DNA of 64,000 bases from Excoecaria cochinchinensis. Lineage: Eukaryota > Streptophyta > Magnoliopsida > Malpighiales > Euphorbiaceae. Under the pieces are notes generated by a model, which was given only the letters and a program-made list of their open reading frames with translations, ran no database searches and was not told the DNA's origin. Positions 48,783 through 59,268 of this stretch are shown one piece after another (the first letter of the stretch is position 1; each line of letters opens with the position of its first letter). The stretch is from positions 31,457,001-31,521,000 of the forward strand of contig CANTUQ010000101.1 in assembly GCA_947683425.1 (NCBI GenBank), given 5' to 3'. A program made the translations under genes and the position numbers.

Positions 48783-49616
48783 TCACTCTGTTCTATTATC
48801 ACGAGAATTTTGTTGAAATTGTATACCTTGAAGCACTTCGGTGTAAACCTCAGAATCCTTGGAAAGATGTCTGATGAAAAAGGTCATAAGAACTGCTGTA
48901 GTGTCATAGCTAGCAAAGGTCAGAGCTATGACAAGATCAAGAATCACTTCATCTCCCAATGGCTCACCCATTTTCATCTCTGAGTTTAATCAGCGCTGCA
49001 CCAGTTTGCCTTGTTCAATTTCTGTTTTCTTGATTTTGATATGTTGATTTAGCCTTTTACAGAGTCTGCCTCTGGCTTTCTTGGCTGCATAGAATGTAGT
49101 TCCAGGAAAATTAAGTGGAATTGCCCAAGCTCCTTTTATCAGAATCCGAAAATCTTCTAACACTTTCATCTCTCTTTCCCATCTGGTAATCCGAAAAATA
49201 CATTGCAAGAAACACTGAAAGCTATCTTCTTCATCAAATTCACTATCTCTACACAGTTCTTCCCATCCACTTCATGTAACAATATAAATCAATTTGTTCA
49301 TCCAAATTTCTTTAGAAATTCCATTGTCAGCTCCACTGAAGGCTAACTTATTTGCAACCTGGCCACTCAGAACTACTACTTTGGAACCAAACGGGGAGGT
49401 TTTGAAGATCGGACCATAGTTTTTGATCCATTTGTGCATCCATTGATTGATGTTATCTTGTTTTAGTGCACTGAGAAAGCTGATAGACTCTCCTGCAATC
49501 GGCAATCCAAATGAATCCGGAGGAAGTTGCTTGCCTTCAAGCTCTAAAGTTTTGAGCTTTTTAAGGTGCAAGCATCCTGCGATAATGGTGATTAATGTTA
49601 GCAATGTTATGCTCAA
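48783..49616 (-). pseudogene. Cytochrome P450 pseudogene (CYP85-clan-like)
   Basis: Pieces in order on minus: a hydrophobic anchor and proline hinge (LPPDSFGLPIAGESISFLSA), GPIFKTSPFGSKVVVLSGQV; then EVDGKNCVEIVNLMKKIAFS and FFGLPDGKEREMKVLEDFRI; then the I-helix (VIALTFASYDTTAVLM, the A/G-G-x-D/E-T-T site). Missing are about 60-80 residues between the N-terminus and the C-helix region, and everything after the I-helix, including ExxR, PERF and the heme Cys. Frames differ between pieces and the ATG at 49,616 leads to a stop. LPPGSxGxPxxGES proteins of this kind act in triterpenoid or brassinosteroid oxidation, but the subfamily is a guess. Confidence 0.85.
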
Positions 49617-50384
49617 TTAATGGTGCTTTGGATTCAAGAGATGGGTCTTTATGTAAATCCATGATAAATTTTGAGCAAGAACAAATTACATTTTGTAGGA
49701 ATTAAAGAACAAGCCTATTATATATTTATATATATGTACATTCATCATGAATTTGTCAAAGGTTTCCTTAATCAATGCAACGAAGCATATTTTGACAATT
49801 GGATTAATTATTATTTATTTCATTTTACAATTTTTATTTTATAATTTCATTAAAATTCAAAACCTTATCAATAGGGATATATTAACTCCTCGTTTAAAGA
49901 TTAGACATTTATCAACGTTAAGCATTTTATATAATATAAATTAGAGAGTTTAATTTACTAAAACATATATATATATATATATGTTTTGTAAGTGAACTTG
50001 GAATATTTTAATAGGTTGGTAAGTAGCAGTATTACTTAAGTTTACTTTTGGTGATGATATTGAAAATTTTATTGGACGTTTTTCCTCTTAAAGAATTGAA
50101 TTTTTTGAAATATTGATGAATTGTATTGTATTGTTTAAAAATAAATAAAGAACATACCAAATTGTATTATATAAATTTTTTAATTTAAATTAAAAGACAT
50201 AACTTATTTTTAAAATTTCTGACTTTTCAAAATAGATCTAAAAAAATTTTCAATCACTGAATTAAACCGAATTGCGGACTATATACACCTCTAATCATCT
50301 GTCATAGATGTTTATTATATTGAATTTTAATAAGTAGAGATACTAAATTAGTACAAATCTAAGTATAGAACAGGTTTCCATAAA
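49617..50384. other. AT-rich intergenic
   Basis: No gene seen. Left flank of the large gypsy insertion. Confidence 0.5.
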
Positions 50385-51675
50385 ATAAGTGATAACACAA
50401 CAAATATCATTTGCCTTAAGGCCCATTCAGCCGGCCCACTTAACTGGTAGGGCCCAAAGCCCATCAGCAAAAGGTATCATGTAACACCCCCATACCCCCG
50501 GTAAGGAATATCGGGGCGTCACGCGGACACTTACGTATACATGTACATGCATTAACGGAAGCGATAGCACTATACACATTCGTATAAGAATAATAAAATA
50601 CTACACTAGGGCCCACTTGCATTTCATATTATCTACATATACACTTACATGTTCATATTACACTCTGTTTTCATTTAACTTTACATATACATTTACATGT
50701 GATTCTTCTACTTATGTTACATAATGATGTTACTCAAAATGTAAAAACTCTATCTCTAACTTATACAAAAAGGTATAACAAAACTCCTAGTGGCCTTGAC
50801 CTGCAGATATCCGCTCACTTGTCCGAACCTGTAACCTACACGGAAATAAACATCTGTGCTAAGCGATAACGCTTAGTGGGGATGAAAACAATGCAAAGGA
50901 CTTCTTTACGAAGTCACAAATAAATCACACATATGTCATATAACAAAAATCAAGTAGTTCGTGCATATAGCTCTGATGCTTGTATAGGTTTCATGTTCAA
51001 ATATCAAATATTATAAGTTCACATGCATATAACATCTACTCTTTTACTTATTCATATACACTACAACTTGTACATTTCGTTGATTCAAATATACGCTATC
51101 ATGTAACCAAATTCATGTCACTACACTCATGTAATCATGTACTTGTATACAGAATTGTAATGTACTTAAACATTACCTTCATGTACTATGGCTTCATTCG
51201 AAGCAACACTATAATCATCTCAAGTTCACTGTACAACATTTAACAAAACAAGCCTGAGTTCCTCTCATGGTGGATACGGGACGCTCTATATAAAAAAACA
51301 TTTTCGATAGACCGAAGTCACAAAACATTTTCATCTGTCTCTATTAATGACCGTTCTCAGAGGTCGACCCGCTTCGCCCAAACGGGGCGGAACATAGGCA
51401 GCTGCACTCTCTAATCCCTTTATAAGCATGCTTATCTATCCACTATAACGGTAATCAGGCTCAATACCAACTCACACACTATACACAGACATCAACTCAT
51501 CAACTAAAGTTCAAGTGCATTTATCAAATTCAGAGGCATGTAATTCATATACAATCTTGTTCAACAATTAAAAGCATGTAACATTTAAATTCATTTCATG
51601 AACATATAAATCATGCAAAGCAAGATAGAAGAAAACACTCTCTTCAAAACAAATAAAACAAGATGCGAAGAGGTT

Positions 51676-51768
51676 CACTGTCGCGATCGCGACAGAAGTC
51701 GCGCTCGCGACAGAAGCTAAGTTCATTGTCGCGATCGCGACAAGAGGTCGCGCTCGCGACAGAAGCTA
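51676..51768. repeat. Cluster of GTCGCGATCGCGAC palindromes
   Basis: Two imperfect tandem units of about 48 bp, each with the perfect 14-bp palindrome GTCGCGATCGCGAC and a GTCGCGCTCGCGAC variant. Related pairs recur at about 52,079-52,111 and 53,368-53,403 in the same solo LTR. Confidence 0.9.
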
Positions 51769-53139
51769 GATTACACAAAAAGGCTCTATACTCTATACCA
51801 AAGGCAGTATATAACAATTCATATCACATGGCATCACATAGTCAACGCTAACTCTTATGCCGTAGCATTGGTTACATAGATAACTAATTCTATGATCATT
51901 TGATAACCCTAAACATGTAGAGTATAAATCACGAAAACATTCCGGGGTAATACGAGTTCATTCCGGAGAGTAAAACATCAACAAAATGTACAATTTAGTC
52001 AAGGGGAAGGGTCAGGGGTTGACCCGTGGCAACTAGGAGCTCAAAAAGGAGAAGAAAAAGCCTAAAATAAGGTGTTCTGTCGCGAGGTCGCGACATGTGT
52101 CGCGCTCGCGACAGAAGCTCCGCTTTGGTGCCTCACAAGACTGCTTTTTAACCTAAACTTGTATCGTCTAAATGAACCTCTAAAAGTATTTTTTTGGAAA
52201 AACGTTCTTCTTAACAATTGTTCTCTAGGATGTTAGCTTTTAAATGGGACAAGTTTCAGGTCGTTTGGACATCTATAACGAAAAATATGGTCTATACAAG
52301 CTATACTGTTCAAGTGAACCCGCCAGAACAGGGTCACCTACGTTTTAATAACTTTTTGGGATACTTGTGGCCAGAATTAGATCAAGCACCCTCTTAGACA
52401 TTTTTAGATACAGATCTTATATTTCATATGCAATTGGAATCAACACAATTGGAGTCCTATAGCTCTACTTATCACAAATACAATACACAGAGGTCTGATG
52501 ACAAATAAGCAGAATTTCGCAAAATCAAGCTCTATCATCAACACAAACACTCAAATGATCAAGTTACATAATTTTAGCATATATACACATGTCATGAGCA
52601 CTGTAAGCAATCAAAATGAACATCTTGAGCTAATTAAAGCTCATCAAGCATCTCTCATATAAACACATGCAAAATTAACACAGTTACACTCGATCCCTAC
52701 CTCTGAATAGCTTAATCTTGTGCTCTCTACTCAGCTCCAACCCCTTTCCTTTACTTAATCCCATATCTTGTTCATAGCTTCCACAAATCACATAGAAAAC
52801 AATTTGAGTTAGACCTTTTTCTCACTTTAAATTAAAAACAGAAAGAAAAAGGAAGTCAGATCGGAAACTAACTAAACTTAACCTTTTCAATGATCAACTC
52901 TAGCTTTCTCAACTTTCTCTTTAGGAGCAAATGAAAAAGTGAAGAAAAGAGAGGAAGGTGGAGCACGGCAAAACCAAGGAAAAGGAAACAAAGAGGAAAG
53001 CCAAAAGAAAAAGGGCCAAAAGCTAAGAAATGCCAAATGTTGGCCGGTCAAACCCAAAGAAATTACCAAATTAATTGCCCACTAACCACATTAAAAGCCA
53101 ACCTCTCTCATTAATACATCTCCATCAAAATATCCCATG

Positions 53140-53310
53140 CCACATGTCACTCTCTCTTGTAGCCATGTGTCACTTCCCTACAATGACACTTGGCACACTC
53201 CTACAATGCCACTTGTCACTCTCATATGCCGCCACTTGTCACTCTTCTATGATGACACTTGTCACTCTCATATACCGCCACTTGTCACTCTCCTACGGTG
53301 CCATGTGTCC
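53140..53310. repeat. About 23-bp tandem repeat in solo LTR
   Basis: Seven-plus imperfect units such as CCACTTGTCACTCTCATATG, with CACATG/CACTTG/CATGTG cores. Confidence 0.85.
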
Positions 53311-53507
53311 AAGACACATTTCACGGTCTCTTAAATCCCACTTGTGCAACCATCTCGCGAGAGGGTTCTGTCGCGCTCGCGATACTTGTCGCGGTCGCGA
53401 CAGAACTCTCGCACACAACACTTACTTTTTCCGAATAAAACTCCGTAATTCTTCTAGGGCCACTTTGGGGTGTGACATATCAGACACGAGCTGCTAGGCG
53501 ATGCACC

Positions 53508-56500
53508 CCAAGTCGCGGCCAAACGAGAAAGAACAAGGGCGAGTCTACCGCCACGACCCTGAGCAAACAGAATCCGTCGAACAAGCAGGACCAGTGGTTT
53601 ATGCAGAAGCTCAAGCAGTTTGGTGTCCTCGCGCCCAAAAGAGGCACCTTCGAAGGAAATACTTGTGGGAACACTGCCTCTTCCTTCTGCAGAGAGATCA
53701 CCAATGCTGAGCTCCCCCCCAGGTGGCGAGATGTGGTCATGGAAAGGTACACAGGCAAAACAGATCCTGCCACGCACTTGGCAGAGTACTTGACCAAGGT
53801 ACAGGTCTATACTTATGACGAAAGAATAGCCTGTAGGGTTTTTCCCACCACTTTGGGTGGGGATGCATTGACATGGTTCCATGAGCTGCCCATGGGATCC
53901 GTTACGTCGTTCAGACAGTTAAAGGAGCTGTTCACTATGAGGTTCATTGTGCAAACACGCGCGCCCAAAACGGTGAACGACCTGTGCAATCTTTACCAAA
54001 GAACCGATGAAAGTCTTCGAGACTACATCGACAGGTTTCAGGCTACCATGTCTGAAGTAAGAAACGTCAGTGTGGAGATGGCGACTACCGCCTTACAAGG
54101 GGGCACCACTGACCGACCACTTTTCGAGTCGCTTACAACAAGACCCCCATCCAGCTTCGCTGAGCTAATGGAGAGGGCTAGGCAACACATCCAGTTGGAT
54201 GATGCTCTCAGGTCCAAAAGCAGAGGAAGGACAAGCGTCCTGGACCGCCTACAATATCCGGACAATCGCTCTACTCAAAGAGCCTCCGCTTCCGATCGGA
54301 CAGCTAAAGGCCAAGATGGAGCTCAAAGTTCCAGAAATTCAGGCCAAGCCAGGGGATCGGAAAGAGACCGGAATCCGCGTCCAGACGACCAGGCAAAGAG
54401 GACATACACCCCTCTCAATACTACTCCGACCGCGGTGTTAATGTGGATCAAAGAGAAGCACCGCAGAGTCAACTGGCCCAGAGACCTCTCCGGAAGAAGT
54501 CGGGATGCGAGAGACCCGAGCAAATATTGCGAATTCCACAGAGACGTTGGTCATTTAACCGACGAGTGCACTTCGCTAAAAAAAGAAATTGAAAGGCTGA
54601 TACGCCGTGGGGCCCTCAGGAGATTCATAGGCCCGGCCAGAGGGGATGAACCCTGCAGACAGCCGAAGCCTAGAAGGGACGATCCTGACTCAGACGACGA
54701 TGAGCGCAGGAACCCCAGAAATGCCGATCCGGGTAGGCCGTATGCGGGGACAATAAATGTGATCACCGGAGGGTCATCATACGGAGAGAATCTCCCCAAG
54801 AAAGGGAAAGGAAAAGGCGTTTACCTCTCCCGACAGGCAGAACAGCCTGCCTCAGTCACCATTTCCAGCGAAGACGCACGAGACGTCCTGTTTCCACATG
54901 AGGACGCTCTCGTTGTAAGAGCTCGGATAAACAATTTCAATGTAAAAAGAATCTTGGTGGACAACGGCAGTGCTGTCAACGTCCTAACTCTCCAGGCCTA
55001 CCGAGCCATGGGACTTCCGATCGGAGAGTTGAAGCCGAACGCCACTCCTCTGATCGGTCTGGGCAACGCTACTATCCCCGTAGTGGGATCTGTAGAGCTC
55101 TTTGTCGAGCTCGTCCAAGAAGCAATAGCTCACGCTTGCAAGGTAATTTTCATGGTTATTGACATGACATTTGCCTACAATGCTATTTTCGGCAGGCCAT
55201 TGCTTTTCCAAACAGGAGCCGTGACCTCCATCCGCTACATGGTGATGAAGATTCCAACCACAGGAGGCGTCGCCATCCTGAGAGGTGACCAGAAAGCGTC
55301 CAGGGAGGCTTACATCACCATGATAAAGCAACAGCGAGAGGCGATGGTCGTAGAGCCCGGCCTTGAGCAGCAAGAGCAAGCGGAAAGGCCCAGGATGGAC
55401 CCAGCGGAGGCCACAAAGGCCAGGTCGCTTGATAAAGGCAAAAACGTTCAGGTGGGGACAAGCATGGATAAGGAAACCGAAGAGGCCATTATGCATGTCT
55501 TAACCATCAATCAAGCGGCCTTTGCCTGGAAGCCAGAAGATATCTCTGGGGTAGACCCCAAAATTATCACCCACAAGTTAAATGTGGACCCAAACTTTCC
55601 TCCGATCCGACAAAAGCTACGAAGGCACGCACCCGATCAGAGGAAGTTCATTTCTGAAGAGGTGGATAAGCTACTCAAGACCGGAACCATCCGAGAGGTA
55701 GAATATCCAGAGTGGCTGGCTAACGTGGTGTTAGTCAAAAAGAAGTCTGGCAAGCTGAGGATGTGTGTGGACTTCACCGATCTCAACAAGGCATGTCCCA
55801 AAGACAGCTACCCCTTGCCCAGCATAGACCAGTTGGTAGACGCCACGGCATGCCATGCCATTTACTCTCTTCTGGACGCATATGCCGGCTACCACCAAAT
55901 TCTGATGTGGCTCCTTGATCAGGAGAAAACCAGCTTCATCACAGACGACGGAACGTTCTGCTACAGGATGATGCCGTTCGGACTGAAAAATGCTGGGGCC
56001 ACATATCAGCGCCTGATGAACAAGATTTTTAAAGACCAGATCGGGCAGAATGTCGAAGTATATGTTGACGACATGATCGTCAAGAGCCGAAGTGCCGAGG
56101 AACATCTAGCCGATCTGGCAAAAGTTTTTGACACTCTAAATAAGTTCCAGATGAAGCTCAACCCCGAGAAGTGCGTCTTCGGGGTACCATCAGGAAAATT
56201 CTTAGGATTCCTAGTCTCTCAACGAGGGATTGAGGCAAATCCAGAAAAAATAAAGGCCATCCTCGAGATGCAACCCCCCAGGAGCATAAAAGACGTCCAA
56301 AAACTGAATGGAAGAATAACAGCCTTGGGACGATTCATTTCCTCTTCAGCCAAGTGCTGCACGCCCTTTTTCCAGAAGCTAAGGAAGAGCGAAACTTTTA
56401 TCTGGGGGGAAGACTGCCAGCAAGCCTTCGAAGAGCTGAAGGCATTCCTCACCAACCCGCCGCTGCTCAGCCGACCGGTACCAGGTGAAAACTTATACCT

Positions 56501-58619
56501 CTATTTAGCCACCTCTAAGGAAGCTGTTGCAGGTGCTTTGGTCCGAGAAGAAGATACCCAACAGCTACCCGTGTACTACGTAAGTGAAGTACTCAGAGGT
56601 GCAGATCTGAGAAAGGGACCGGTTGAGCAGCTCATTATTGCCCTCATGATGTGTGCAAGGAAGTTGAGACCTTACTTCGAGGCGCACACAATCGTCGTCC
56701 GATCGGGTCATCCTCTAAGAAAGATACTCCAGACGCCCGATCTGGAAGGCAAAATGGTGGGATGGGCGATTAAGCTACAGTCCTGGGATGTCAGATATAA
56801 GCCCAGAAAAGCTATAAAGGCCCAGGCTTTGGCAGACTTCGTAGCCGAATTTGCGGGTGAGGAACCACCAAGTCAACCCAAGCCACAAACCTGGGAAATG
56901 ACAGTGGACGGCGCAGCCAACGACACTCGAGGAGGCGTCGGAATAGTAATAAAAGGCCCTTTGGGCATCACAATAAGGTACGCCATAAAGCTTAATTTCA
57001 AAGCTTCTAATAATATGGCAGAGTATGAGGCGCTCCTTCAAGGGCTGAGACTGCTCCATGCGATCCGACCGGAGACAGTGGCCATTAGGAGCGACTCCCA
57101 GCTGGTCACCAGTCAAGTTTTGGGGACTTTCGAAGCACGTGAGGCCACAATGATCCAGTACCTGGCAAAAGTCAAAACTGCCTTCGCAAAACTGGAAGAG
57201 GCTGGATCGGAATGGGTGCTACAGAAAGTCCCGAGGGATCAAACTGCAGAGGCCGATCGGCTAGCTAAGATGTCTGCTTCCGCTCAAACCGTCATAGAGG
57301 AAAACATCGCTGTTGTCGACCAGACTTCCTCCTCCCTGGACGAACCAGAAATGATGGAGATTGACCAAGAGAATGAAACCTGGATGAGCCCGATCAAACA
57401 GTTCCTTCAGACTGGGTATCTGCCCGAGGACAAAGAGGAAGCTCGAAAGGTATCTCGAAAATCTTTAAATTACTCCATCATTAACGGTGATCTGTACAAA
57501 AAAGCTTTCAGCCACCCTTGGCTCAAGTGCGTGACGGAGGAAGAGGGAGACTATATCCTCAGAGAGCTCCACGAAGGCATATGCGGGGCGCACGAGGCAA
57601 GCAGGGCCATGGCAAGAAAAGCCCTTCAGACGGGATATTACTGGCCTAGTATGCTCAAAGACGCCCAGGAGAAAGTAAGAACATGCCCGCAATGCCAAAT
57701 TCATGGCAGGATTATAAGGCAGCATGGAGCAGACCAACAGCCGATCGGGGTTGCATGGCCGTTCGACCAGTGGGGGATGGACATCCTAGGACCTTTTCCC
57801 CAAGGCAAAAAGCAGATGAAGTTCCTCATAGTAGCAGTAGACCACTTCTCCAAGTGGATTGAGGCTGAATCAGTAGCCACCATCACCGCCGAGAGGGTCA
57901 AAAGCTTTACATGGAAGAACATCATCTGCAGGTATGGTTTACCCAATGTTTTTATTGCAGATAATGGCAAGCAGTTCGACAGCTCCGTCTTCAGAAACTT
58001 TTGCCAAGGCTTGAACATCAAACTAAAGTTCACATCTGTCGCTCATCCCCAAAGCAACGGAATGACTGAGGTCTCCAATCGGACCATCTTGGAGGGATTG
58101 AAGAAGCGACTGGGTCAAGCCAAAGGCAACTGGACTGAAGAACTGCAGAGTGTCCTGTGGACATACAGAACGTCCCCCAGGACAGGCACTCATCAGACGC
58201 CATTTTCCCTTGTTTACGGCTCCGAAGCAATGATTCCTGTGGAGGTCGGCCTCCCTTCTTACCGATTGGCTCTCTACTCCGAACGGATGAACTCTCAAGA
58301 GAGATGCCAAGACTTAGATCTCATCGAAGAAAAGAGGGAGGACGCCTACGCCAGGATCGCTGCCTATAAACAAAGAGTGGCCAGATACCACAATGCTAAA
58401 GTAAGGTCTAGAACTTTCAATGTAGGTGATCTGGTGCTCAGAAAGGCAGAATTAGGCTCAGGAAACGCCGGAGTGGGAAAGCTAATGCCAAATTGGGAAG
58501 GGCCCTATGAGGTCTCTAAAGTCCTAGGCCCGAGCACTTATAGGCTCCGAACTGTTGAAGGGCAAGATGTCCCCAGAAACTGGAATGTTGAAGTACTCAA
58601 GAAGTACCATGTCTCGTAA
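53508..58619 (+). CDS. Gypsy gag-pol polyprotein, 5'-truncated but otherwise open
   Basis: One uninterrupted frame; its first in-frame ATG is near 53,601. Upstream it reads into the LTR junction, so the native start is lost. Domains by position: gag capsid (53.7-54.2 kb, DPATHLAEYLTKVQVYTYDE), a zinc-knuckle-like CEFHRDVGHLTDEC (54.5 kb), aspartic protease (ILVDNGSAVNVL, 54.95 kb; DNGS instead of D-S/T-G), reverse transcriptase (MMPFGLKNAGATYQR, YVDDMIV at 56.06 kb), RNase H (56.46-56.8 kb), a second RNase H (MTVDGAANDTRGGVGIVIKG ... NMAEYEALL ... RSDSQL, 56.9-57.3 kb), and integrase: an HHCC finger (GAHEAS ... CPQCQIH) and a DDE core (WGMDILGPF, FIADNGKQF, TEVSNRTI), then a C-terminal chromo-less tail. 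The second RNase H supports Tat. It probably cannot be expressed normally, because LTR promoter and PBS are missing. Confidence 0.93.
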   Translation, partial: PSRGQTRKNKGESTATTLSKQNPSNKQDQWFMQKLKQFGVLAPKRGTFEGNTCGNTASSFCREITNAELPPRWRDVVMERYTGKTDPATHLAEYLTKVQVYTYDERIACRVFPTTLGGDALTWFHELPMGSVTSFRQLKELFTMRFIVQTRAPKTVNDLCNLYQRTDESLRDYIDRFQATMSEVRNVSVEMATTALQGGTTDRPLFESLTTRPPSSFAELMERARQHIQLDDALRSKSRGRTSVLDRLQYPDNRSTQRASASDRTAKGQDGAQSSRNSGQARGSERDRNPRPDDQAKRTYTPLNTTPTAVLMWIKEKHRRVNWPRDLSGRSRDARDPSKYCEFHRDVGHLTDECTSLKKEIERLIRRGALRRFIGPARGDEPCRQPKPRRDDPDSDDDERRNPRNADPGRPYAGTINVITGGSSYGENLPKKGKGKGVYLSRQAEQPASVTISSEDARDVLFPHEDALVVRARINNFNVKRILVDNGSAVNVLTLQAYRAMGLPIGELKPNATPLIGLGNATIPVVGSVELFVELVQEAIAHACKVIFMVIDMTFAYNAIFGRPLLFQTGAVTSIRYMVMKIPTTGGVAILRGDQKASREAYITMIKQQREAMVVEPGLEQQEQAERPRMDPAEATKARSLDKGKNVQVGTSMDKETEEAIMHVLTINQAAFAWKPEDISGVDPKIITHKLNVDPNFPPIRQKLRRHAPDQRKFISEEVDKLLKTGTIREVEYPEWLANVVLVKKKSGKLRMCVDFTDLNKACPKDSYPLPSIDQLVDATACHAIYSLLDAYAGYHQILMWLLDQEKTSFITDDGTFCYRMMPFGLKNAGATYQRLMNKIFKDQIGQNVEVYVDDMIVKSRSAEEHLADLAKVFDTLNKFQMKLNPEKCVFGVPSGKFLGFLVSQRGIEANPEKIKAILEMQPPRSIKDVQKLNGRITALGRFISSSAKCCTPFFQKLRKSETFIWGEDCQQAFEELKAFLTNPPLLSRPVPGENLYLYLATSKEAVAGALVREEDTQQLPVYYVSEVLRGADLRKGPVEQLIIALMMCARKLRPYFEAHTIVVRSGHPLRKILQTPDLEGKMVGWAIKLQSWDVRYKPRKAIKAQALADFVAEFAGEEPPSQPKPQTWEMTVDGAANDTRGGVGIVIKGPLGITIRYAIKLNFKASNNMAEYEALLQGLRLLHAIRPETVAIRSDSQLVTSQVLGTFEAREATMIQYLAKVKTAFAKLEEAGSEWVLQKVPRDQTAEADRLAKMSASAQTVIEENIAVVDQTSSSLDEPEMMEIDQENETWMSPIKQFLQTGYLPEDKEEARKVSRKSLNYSIINGDLYKKAFSHPWLKCVTEEEGDYILRELHEGICGAHEASRAMARKALQTGYYWPSMLKDAQEKVRTCPQCQIHGRIIRQHGADQQPIGVAWPFDQWGMDILGPFPQGKKQMKFLIVAVDHFSKWIEAESVATITAERVKSFTWKNIICRYGLPNVFIADNGKQFDSSVFRNFCQGLNIKLKFTSVAHPQSNGMTEVSNRTILEGLKKRLGQAKGNWTEELQSVLWTYRTSPRTGTHQTPFSLVYGSEAMIPVEVGLPSYRLALYSERMNSQERCQDLDLIEEKREDAYARIAAYKQRVARYHNAKVRSRTFNVGDLVLRKAELGSGNAGVGKLMPNWEGPYEVSKVLGPSTYRLRTVEGQDVPRNWNVEVLKKYHVS

Positions 58620-58805
58620 TGTATCAGGACCTGGCAATTGCCCGATTAATAAAAGGTTCCTTCTTTCATTATTATTCAATTAATACACAATATAGTGTTC
58701 TACGCTAGGCTTGATGCCCATTCCAAGCTACAAAGTGTACATGTCGTGATGAAGGATCTTACCTTCCCGAGTATTATACATGTAATAGAGGATCTAACCT
58801 CTCTT
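58620..58805. other. Element spacer after gag-pol
   Basis: Untranslated spacer between the pol stop and the tandem array; nothing recognised. Confidence 0.5.
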
Positions 58806-59003
58806 GCTCGATTATGCAATTCCTATGCAGTTCTACGAGTATCGTTTAGCTCGGTCATGCAGCTTTTATGCAACTTTACGAGTACCATTCAACTCGATTA
58901 TGCAATTACTATGCAATTCTACGAGTATCATTCAGCTCAGCTATGCATTTCTCATGCAGCTTTACGAGCATTACTTAGTCTAATTGCGCAAATTTTATGC
59001 GAC
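58806..59003 (+). repeat. 43-bp tandem repeat array, 4.5 units
   Basis: Four exact-period units (58,806; 58,849; 58,892; 58,935) plus a partial fifth. Consensus parts: GCTCGATTATGCAATT, then CTATGCAGTTCTACGAGTAT, then CATTCA. A decayed unit is visible near 59,090. Lies between the convergent ends of gag-pol and the antisense gene. Confidence 0.9.
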
Positions 59004-59268
59004 CCAGATTGACCCGATCGGTCATCAAGCTCAGGAGTTATCCGAATTTAGGAAGTACTTGGAAATTTAATGCGAATATTATGCTATTTCACGAGTAAAT
59101 ACTTAGCTCGATTATATCGCAAATCTTAATACAAATTTATGTATATATTAACTTGCAAAAAAAAAAAAAATGCAATTTTATTAAGAATATCTCCACCATA
59201 CAATTTATAAAGAATTGTTACAAAGATAGGAAACAAAGGAAAAAGTAAAGCTGATCTAAATTCCTAAG

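Larger units (their letters stand above)
50480..53477 (+). mobile_element. 2,998-bp solo LTR (second gypsy family) nested in the 5' LTR, TSD TATCA
   Basis: Starts TGTAACACCCCCATA and ends TTGGGGTGTGACA, giving inverted ends TGT.ACACCCC/GGGGTGT.ACA. It is flanked by TATCA on both sides (50,475-50,479; 53,478-53,482), splitting a block that is continuous in the 3' LTR (AAAGGTATCAGACACGAGC). No internal coding region, so a solo LTR. Length and ends fit chromovirus Tekay/Del-type elements, but strand and family are inferred. It contains CG-rich palindromes and a 23-bp tandem array. Confidence 0.9.

Noticed and set aside
51676..51768. CRISPR-like repeat array
   Set aside because: The repeats are palindromic units without unique spacers, inside an LTR of a plant nuclear genome.
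53454..58310. Several 70-170-codon frames on the minus strand across gag-pol
   Set aside because: They overlap conserved gag, RT and integrase codons and have no family resemblance; they are shadows of a GC-richer coding strand.
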